A stretch of 64,000 nt of DNA from the NCBI RefSeq assembly GCF_003057745.1, contig NZ_QBJD02000009.1, positions 124,001-188,000 of the forward strand. The letters run 5' to 3'. This DNA comes from Enterobacter sp. RIT418. Its GTDB lineage: Bacteria > Pseudomonadota > Gammaproteobacteria > Enterobacterales > Enterobacteriaceae. The notes below the pieces were generated by a model. The model saw only the letters and a program-made list of their open reading frames with translations. It was not told where the DNA came from and did no database searches. The position numbers and the translations under genes were made by a program. How positions within the stretch are numbered: position 1 is the first letter of the stretch; each line of letters begins with the position of its first letter. This document shows, piece by piece, positions 59,591-64,000 of this stretch.

Positions 59591-60843
59591 TGCGCCAGCT
59601 CCTGCGGGATCAGCCAGTTTACGGCGGACCAGGTGCGCGCCATCTCGCGCTCGGCCTGGTTTACCGCCAGTTCCGTATCCAGCACGCTTCGGCGTGCCTC
59701 CAGCAGCGCGGGAAGATCCGATTGTCCCGAGCGATACTGGGCCGTCATGACGTTTAGCCTCTGGCGCTGCAGCGGTAACACGTCGTCCCGCTGACGCTGC
59801 CACAGGGCCTGCGCCGCCTGATACTGCGCCACCAGCGTTTGGATCTGCGCCATATGTTCACGTTTGATAAGCGTGAGCTGGTCCACCGCCTGCATGGAGC
59901 GGGAAACGTCGGCGGCATACGCTTTGTCCTGCCTTTTGGACTGAAACAGCGGAAGATCGACGCTAAACATTACGCCCGCCATGTCGTCATAGCCTTCAGC
60001 GCGATGGGCGTAATACACCTCTACGTCAACGTCGGGAATGGCCGCCACCGCGGATTGCGCCGAACGGGCCTTTGCCGTTTCCGCTTCGCGTCGGGCGGCT
60101 TCCACCTCAGGATGCTGCAGCACGCCCGCCTCCAGGGTAGTGATATCCGCAGGCAGGCGCTGGTAGCGCGGGAGCGGCCCGCTCGCGTCGGTGATGGTCT
60201 GCCCCGTCAGCTGGAGCAGCCTGCTTTGGGCAAGCCTGACGTCGCGACGCGCCAGCGTCTCTTTGTCGCGCATCGCGCTCAGGGTGACCTGCAATGCCAG
60301 CACGCTGTCCGGGGCGGAACCGCCGGCTCCGACGCTCGCCTTTTGTACGCCGCGCTGGCGTTCCGTTTCGCCGACCAGCGCGCTGGCGGTTTTCAACGCC
60401 TGCTGCGCAAGCGCCAAATCCAGCCACGCCTGCGCGGTATCGCGCTGAAGCGCCGCGCGGATCGCCTCAGACTTTGCCAGCACGCCCCGTGCCTGCGCCT
60501 GGAACGTCTGCGCCTTGCGCTCGCGCTTCTCGGTGCTGACGTAGCTTTGCATGATGCCAATTTTCTGCATGGTCATGCCTTCCCGCGTCATTCGCCGGTC
60601 GTTGCTGCCCTGTACGGGCACGTTTTCAATGCCAAACTTCAGCTTCGGGTCGGGTAATTGCGTGGCGGAATCGGCCATCGCATCCAGCGCCTGCGCCTCG
60701 TTGCGGCTGGCGGAAAGTTCGGCTGAATAGCGTTGGGCTTCGGCGAGGGTCTGTTCAAGCGTCCACGGCTCCGCCTGTACGGCGGAGCTCAAGAGGCCGA
60801 ACAGCACCCCACCGAGCCACAGGCCCAGTGTGTGTTGTTTCAT
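59587..60843 (-). CDS. cusC: TolC-family outer-membrane channel, CusC-like
   Basis: The outer-membrane channel of the tripartite pump. It has 418 residues with a signal peptide ending SAVQA-EP. The TolC family pattern of paired coiled-coil helices is clear (ALQRDTAQAWLDLALAQQAL and the repeated LALQVTLSAMRDKETLARRD, QAEREMARTWSAVNWL). Unlike E. coli CusC it has no lipobox cysteine and is shorter (about 457 there). The ATG follows GAGGACACC, 11 bp after cusF. The gene order F-C-B-A differs from E. coli cusCFBA. Confidence 0.85.
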   Translation of the reverse strand: MKQHTLGLWLGGVLFGLLSSAVQAEPWTLEQTLAEAQRYSAELSASRNEAQALDAMADSATQLPDPKLKFGIENVPVQGSNDRRMTREGMTMQKIGIMQSYVSTEKRERKAQTFQAQARGVLAKSEAIRAALQRDTAQAWLDLALAQQALKTASALVGETERQRGVQKASVGAGGSAPDSVLALQVTLSAMRDKETLARRDVRLAQSRLLQLTGQTITDASGPLPRYQRLPADITTLEAGVLQHPEVEAARREAETAKARSAQSAVAAIPDVDVEVYYAHRAEGYDDMAGVMFSVDLPLFQSKRQDKAYAADVSRSMQAVDQLTLIKREHMAQIQTLVAQYQAAQALWQRQRDDVLPLQRQRLNVMTAQYRSGQSDLPALLEARRSVLDTELAVNQAEREMARTWSAVNWLIPQELAQ

Positions 60844-60854
60844 GGTGTCCTCGC

Positions 60855-61169
60855 CTAGCGCTGCGGCGTCAGCGAGACAATCTGGAAACCCTCGCCCGCG
60901 CGTTCGAGGATGAAGGTCACCTTGTCACCCGGCTTCGCGCCGTTCAGCACGGCACCGGAAGATAAGGTAAAGGGCATGGTCATGGCTGGCCATTTCAGTT
61001 CGGGTATGGCGTCATGCTGGAGCATGACCGATTGCGCAGAGAATGACTGGACAACCCCGCGGCCCTGCCAGCGCTGCGCCGAAGGGGCGACAGCCTCGTT
61101 GGCCTGAGCGGCATAAGGGGCGAAAGAAAGCGATGCGCCAAGCAGCGCGGAGAAAAATAAAGCACGCAT
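60855..61169 (-). CDS. cusF: Periplasmic copper/silver chaperone, CusF-like
   Basis: A 104-residue exported protein. The signal peptide ends AAQA-NE. The mature part has the CusF OB-fold and metal set: His in MLQHDAIPEL, Trp in LKWPAM and Met in AMTMPF, matching the E. coli His36, Trp44, Met47, Met49 arrangement. It hands Cu(I)/Ag(I) to CusB. AGGAG lies 7 bases before the ATG. It is the second gene of the cluster, after a CzcI-like ORF. Confidence 0.9.
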   Translation of the reverse strand: MRALFFSALLGASLSFAPYAAQANEAVAPSAQRWQGRGVVQSFSAQSVMLQHDAIPELKWPAMTMPFTLSSGAVLNGAKPGDKVTFILERAGEGFQIVSLTPQR

Positions 61170-61218
61170 GATAAAGCTCCTGTTAAACGTAAATTAAAAT
61201 CAACGAATTAACAGGTTT

Positions 61219-61620
61219 TTATTCTCTAAACCGGCAATAGCGAATCGTTGCCGGTGGCCCCACGGCGGGCGGGTTAACGGACCATGCAGAATAGCCAGCA
61301 GAGCGGCATTCCGGCACGTTCAGGGCGATCGTCATTGCTGACGGGAGCGCGACGAGCTGCGGCTGGGCCGGTTCTTTCTGAACCTGATCCGGCACGCAGT
61401 GCTTCTCGCACAGCGGCGATGCGTCGGACGCGTCCTGCGGCGCGGCGTTGCCCATCATCTCCATGTGCTGGATAGCGGCAACCTCTCCGCGAAGATCGAT
61501 GGAGCAATCGTGAGACGCAACCGCAACCTGACTCTGGATCAGCAGCCAGCCAAAGGCCATCAAAAACATCAACAGATGCTTTTTGAGAAAGCGCAGGCGG
61601 TAGGTCCAGCTGGCGTGCAT
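61219..61620 (-). CDS. Exported CzcI-like protein leading the efflux cluster, unrecognised family
   Basis: A 133-residue protein with a long N-terminal signal region (RFLKKHLLMFLMAFGWLLIQ, cleavage near VAVA-SH). The mature part has metal-ligand candidates: SHDCS, IQHMEMMG, CEKHC and a C-terminal cysteine. CzcI proteins in czcICBA operons of other bacteria have a similar layout and position, so it is a candidate periplasmic regulator or binder, by analogy only. It lies 49 bp before cusF on the same strand. Start codon choice is uncertain: no clear ribosome-binding site precedes this ATG, and Met18 or Met21 would shorten the signal. Confidence 0.6.
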   Translation of the reverse strand: MHASWTYRLRFLKKHLLMFLMAFGWLLIQSQVAVASHDCSIDLRGEVAAIQHMEMMGNAAPQDASDASPLCEKHCVPDQVQKEPAQPQLVALPSAMTIALNVPECRSAGYSAWSVNPPAVGPPATIRYCRFRE

Positions 61621-61959
61621 AGCGGCGTCATCGGGTGATGAAAAGTGGGCCGAGTATAAGCGGGAAAAGAAAACATTGAACAGCGCGTTTAAAGAGATTT
61701 ACGTTTTTTATCCGGTATCTGTTAATTATCCTCAGCACGCTAACAATTTAGTAGCAGATTAATGACATATAATACGCATTCAGGCGGTCAATAAAGTCAT
61801 GACATAAATGTTGTACCGATGGCAAAATAATGCCGATATCTTCTTTAGTCATCCATTTATTGATTTTAATCAGCTATGGATGATGGTTAATTCGGCACAT
61901 TTCATCCTTCTTTTTTATTGATTTTTTTACTCTTGGGCTGCAAGGATACAGGGGAAACC
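61621..61959. other. Divergent region between the efflux cluster and dcuC
   Basis: This 339-bp AT-rich stretch holds no gene I can support. It contains an FNR-like site (61860-61873) ahead of dcuC. I do not see a CusR-type or CueR-type operator by eye, and no two-component regulator for the efflux cluster is encoded in the window. The efflux promoter is expected near 61630-61780. Confidence 0.5.
61860..61873 (+). promoter_or_regulatory. FNR site upstream of dcuC
   Basis: TTGAT-N4-ATCAG matches the FNR consensus TTGAT-N4-ATCAA at 9 of 10 fixed bases. E. coli dcuC is FNR-activated under anaerobiosis. A transcription start about 41 bp from the centre would lie near 61908. Confidence 0.65.
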
Positions 61960-63333
61960 ATGCTAACGTTTATCGAACTCCTTATTGGAGTCGTCGTCAT
62001 TGTCGGCGTTGCGCGCTACATCATCAAAGGCTATTCCGCGACGGGCGTACTGTTTGTTGGCGGCCTGACGCTGCTAATTATCAGCGCGCTCATGGGCCAC
62101 CAGGTTCTGCCTGCCAGCGAAACCAGCACCGGCTATACGGCCACCGACATCGTTGAATACATAAAGATTCTGCTCATGAGCCGCGGCGGCGATCTGGGCA
62201 TGATGATCATGATGCTGTGCGGTTTCGCCGCCTATATGACCCACATCGGCGCGAACGACATGGTGGTGAAGCTGGCGTCCAAGCCGCTCAAGTTTATTAA
62301 CTCCCCGTACCTGCTGATGATCGCCGCCTATTTCGTTGCCTGCCTGATGTCCCTCGCCGTCTCCTCGGCGACCGGCCTCGGCGTGTTATTAATGGCGACC
62401 CTGTTCCCGGTGATGGTAAACGTGGGCATTAGCCGCGGCGCGGCGGCGGCCATTTGCGCCTCCCCTGCGGCGATTATTCTTTCCCCAACGTCCGGCGACG
62501 TGGTGCTGGCGGCCAAAGCCGCTGAAATGTCGCTGATCGACTTTGCCTTTAAAACCACGCTGCCTATTTCTATTGCCGCCATTATCGGCATGGCCATTGC
62601 GCACTTCTTCTGGCAGCGCTATCTCGATAAAAAAGAGAACATACATCACGAGATGCTGGACGTGAGTGAGATCACCACCACCGCGCCCGCCTTTTACGCC
62701 ATTCTGCCGTTCACCCCGATTATTGGCGTGCTGATTTTTGACGGTAAATGGGGTCCGCAGCTGCACATTATTACCATTCTGGTGATCTGCATGCTGCTGG
62801 CGGCGGTGCTGGAATTTGTTCGCGGCTTCAATACGCAAAAAGTCTTTGCGGGCCTGGAAGTGGCCTATCGCGGCATGGCCGATGCCTTTGCCAGCGTGGT
62901 GATGCTTTTGGTGGCCGCGGGCGTGTTTGCCCAGGGCCTGAGCACCATCGGCTTTATTCAGAGCCTGATCTCCATCGCCACCTCGTTCGGTTCGGCCAGC
63001 ATTATCCTGATGCTGGTGCTGGTGGTGTTAACCATGCTGGCGGCGATGACCACCGGTTCCGGTAACGCCCCGTTCTATGCTTTCGTTGAGATGATCCCGA
63101 AGCTGGCCCATTCATCCGGCATTAACCCGGCCTATCTGTCGATTCCTATGCTGCAGGCATCAAACCTCGGACGCACCATTTCCCCGGTCTCCGGCGTCGT
63201 GGTCGCCGTTGCCGGTATGGCGAAAATCTCTCCGTTTGAAGTGGTAAAACGCACCTCGGTCCCCGTCGTCGTGGGCCTGATCATCGTAATAATCGCCACG
63301 GAAATTATGGTCCCCGGCTCTGCCATAAGCTAA
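61960..63333 (+). CDS. dcuC: Anaerobic C4-dicarboxylate transporter DcuC
   Basis: DcuC mediates succinate efflux and C4-dicarboxylate exchange during fermentation. It has 457 residues (E. coli 461) and about twelve membrane helices, all but the last few residues close to E. coli. Conserved blocks include MLCGFAAYMTHIGANDMVVKLASKPL and ASPAAIILSPTSGDVVLAAKA. The ATG at 61960 follows AGGGGAAACC; codons upstream in frame would add a segment without counterpart. The C terminus is shorter than in E. coli (GSAIS). Confidence 0.97.
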   Translation: MLTFIELLIGVVVIVGVARYIIKGYSATGVLFVGGLTLLIISALMGHQVLPASETSTGYTATDIVEYIKILLMSRGGDLGMMIMMLCGFAAYMTHIGANDMVVKLASKPLKFINSPYLLMIAAYFVACLMSLAVSSATGLGVLLMATLFPVMVNVGISRGAAAAICASPAAIILSPTSGDVVLAAKAAEMSLIDFAFKTTLPISIAAIIGMAIAHFFWQRYLDKKENIHHEMLDVSEITTTAPAFYAILPFTPIIGVLIFDGKWGPQLHIITILVICMLLAAVLEFVRGFNTQKVFAGLEVAYRGMADAFASVVMLLVAAGVFAQGLSTIGFIQSLISIATSFGSASIILMLVLVVLTMLAAMTTGSGNAPFYAFVEMIPKLAHSSGINPAYLSIPMLQASNLGRTISPVSGVVVAVAGMAKISPFEVVKRTSVPVVVGLIIVIIATEIMVPGSAIS

Positions 63334-63347
63334 ATTTCCTGACCATC

Positions 63348-63371
63348 AAAAAGCGCCTCCCGGCGCTTTTT
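63348..63371 (+). terminator. Rho-independent terminator after dcuC
   Basis: AAAAAGCGCC and GGCGCTTTTT pair perfectly around TCCC, ending with five T, just before rna. Confidence 0.9.
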
Positions 63372-63422
63372 GTGCTTTAATAATCCTCAGAAATAAATCA
63401 CACCCATCTATCAGGAAATTAA

Positions 63423-64000
63423 ATGTTCAGGAAGGATGTCGTTATCCCCTCTGGCGCCATCGCGCTTGCACTCTGCATATTCTCCGCGCAGGCAGAACCG
63501 CTTAAGGCGACGCAGTACGGCGACTTCGATCGCTACGTTCTGGCGCTCTCCTGGCAAACGGGTTTCTGCCAGAGCATGGTCGAACGCAATCGAAACGAGC
63601 CGCCCGAGTGCCGCATGCAAAAAGAGAGCGACCGCAAAACCGATTTTCTGACCGTTCACGGGCTCTGGCCCGGCCTGCCTAAGTCGGTCGCCGCGCGGGG
63701 CGTGGACGAACGCCGCTGGATGCGCTTTGGCTGCGCCACCCGGCCCGTGCCTAACTCGCCGGAAGCTCGCGCCAGCCGTAAATGTGCGGCCGCCGAAACA
63801 GGCTTATCCCTCTCTGCCGCCGCGAAGCTGAACAGCGTCATGCCCGCTGCGGGAGGAAATTCCTGCCTTGAGCGCTACGAATATGCCAAGCATGGCGTCT
63901 GCTTTGGCTTCGATCCGGACGCCTATTTCGGCACCATGGTGCGGATGAATCAGGAAGTTAAGGAGAGCGCGGTGGGGAATTTTCTGGCGCAGAATTACGG
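63423..64000 (+). CDS. rna: Ribonuclease I, N-terminal part (runs off window)
   Basis: RNase I is a periplasmic T2-family ribonuclease that degrades RNA without base preference. The frame is open to the end, with 192 residues visible of about 268. The signal peptide ends SAQA-EP (about residue 24). The two T2 active-site blocks are present, CAS1 FLTVHGLWPGLP and CAS2 CLERYEYAKHGVCFGFD with the catalytic histidines. Several paired cysteines fit the disulfides of this family. The neighbourhood dcuC-rna matches E. coli. The gene is cut by the window, not damaged. Confidence 0.95.
   Translation, partial: MFRKDVVIPSGAIALALCIFSAQAEPLKATQYGDFDRYVLALSWQTGFCQSMVERNRNEPPECRMQKESDRKTDFLTVHGLWPGLPKSVAARGVDERRWMRFGCATRPVPNSPEARASRKCAAAETGLSLSAAAKLNSVMPAAGGNSCLERYEYAKHGVCFGFDPDAYFGTMVRMNQEVKESAVGNFLAQNY

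Noticed and set aside
61621-61959. CusR or CueR operator for the efflux cluster
   Set aside because: No convincing copper-box palindrome or MerR-type spaced repeat could be seen by eye.

Overview
The window is chromosomal DNA of an enteric bacterium. Gene order and predicted proteins follow the kdpE-to-rna part of the Escherichia coli map closely, but sequence divergence, a rather high GC content and several lineage differences point to Enterobacter or a near relative (Lelliottia, Leclercia). That assignment rests on recognition of protein sequences and gene order, not on a database search. The window opens inside kdpD and closes inside rna (RNase I).

Layout. 1-2.2 kb: KdpD/KdpE potassium sensor pair. 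2.2-6.4 kb: acid-inducible ornithine decarboxylase operon with its arrest-peptide leader (speFL-speF-potE). 6.5-8.7 kb: seqA-pgm. 8.9-11.5 kb: ybfF, ybfE, fldA, and uof-fur. 11.6-13.4 kb: chitoporin chiP and lipoprotein chiQ. 13.9-15.5 kb: glnS. 15.7-22.0 kb: divergent nagE / nagBACD amino-sugar regulon with two NagC-like operators around a CRP site. 22.3-24.9 kb: asnB and a seven-tRNA operon (Met-Leu-Gln-Gln-Met-Gln-Gln). 25-31.9 kb: ubiF, miaB, ybeZ-ybeY-ybeX-lnt. 32.3-36.6 kb: glutamate/aspartate ABC transporter gltIJKL behind a sigma-54 promoter, with the SroC region, then rihA. 36.6-49.8 kb: ybeL, leuS-lptE-holA-nadD, rsfS-rlmH-mrdA-mrdB-rlpA, dacA, ybeD, lipB. 50.1-55.1 kb: ybeF, lipA, tatE, ybeM, crcB, a 28-residue membrane ORF, cspE, pagP. 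55.3-61.6 kb: an accessory Cus-like copper/silver RND efflux cluster set between pagP and dcuC. 62-64 kb: dcuC and the start of rna.

How the genes work together. Several regulons visible here interlock. NagC, encoded in nagBACD, probably controls nagE/nagB and chiP, so chitosugar entry through the outer membrane (ChiP), uptake and phosphorylation (NagE) and catabolism (NagA, NagB) form one pathway. The ybeZ-lnt and leuS-rodA blocks carry ribosome maturation, envelope lipoprotein maturation, LPS assembly and rod-shape functions. Lipoate synthesis (lipB, lipA) flanks the LysR-type regulator ybeF.

No phage, insertion sequence, CRISPR array or toxin-antitoxin pair is visible. The least ordinary elements are the efflux cluster with a CzcI-like leading gene, the short membrane ORF beside crcB, a family of CCCTCTCCC/GGGAGAGGG palindromic repeats at gene ends, and compact leader regulation (SpeFL, Uof, the ChiX target, the sigma-54 gltI promoter).
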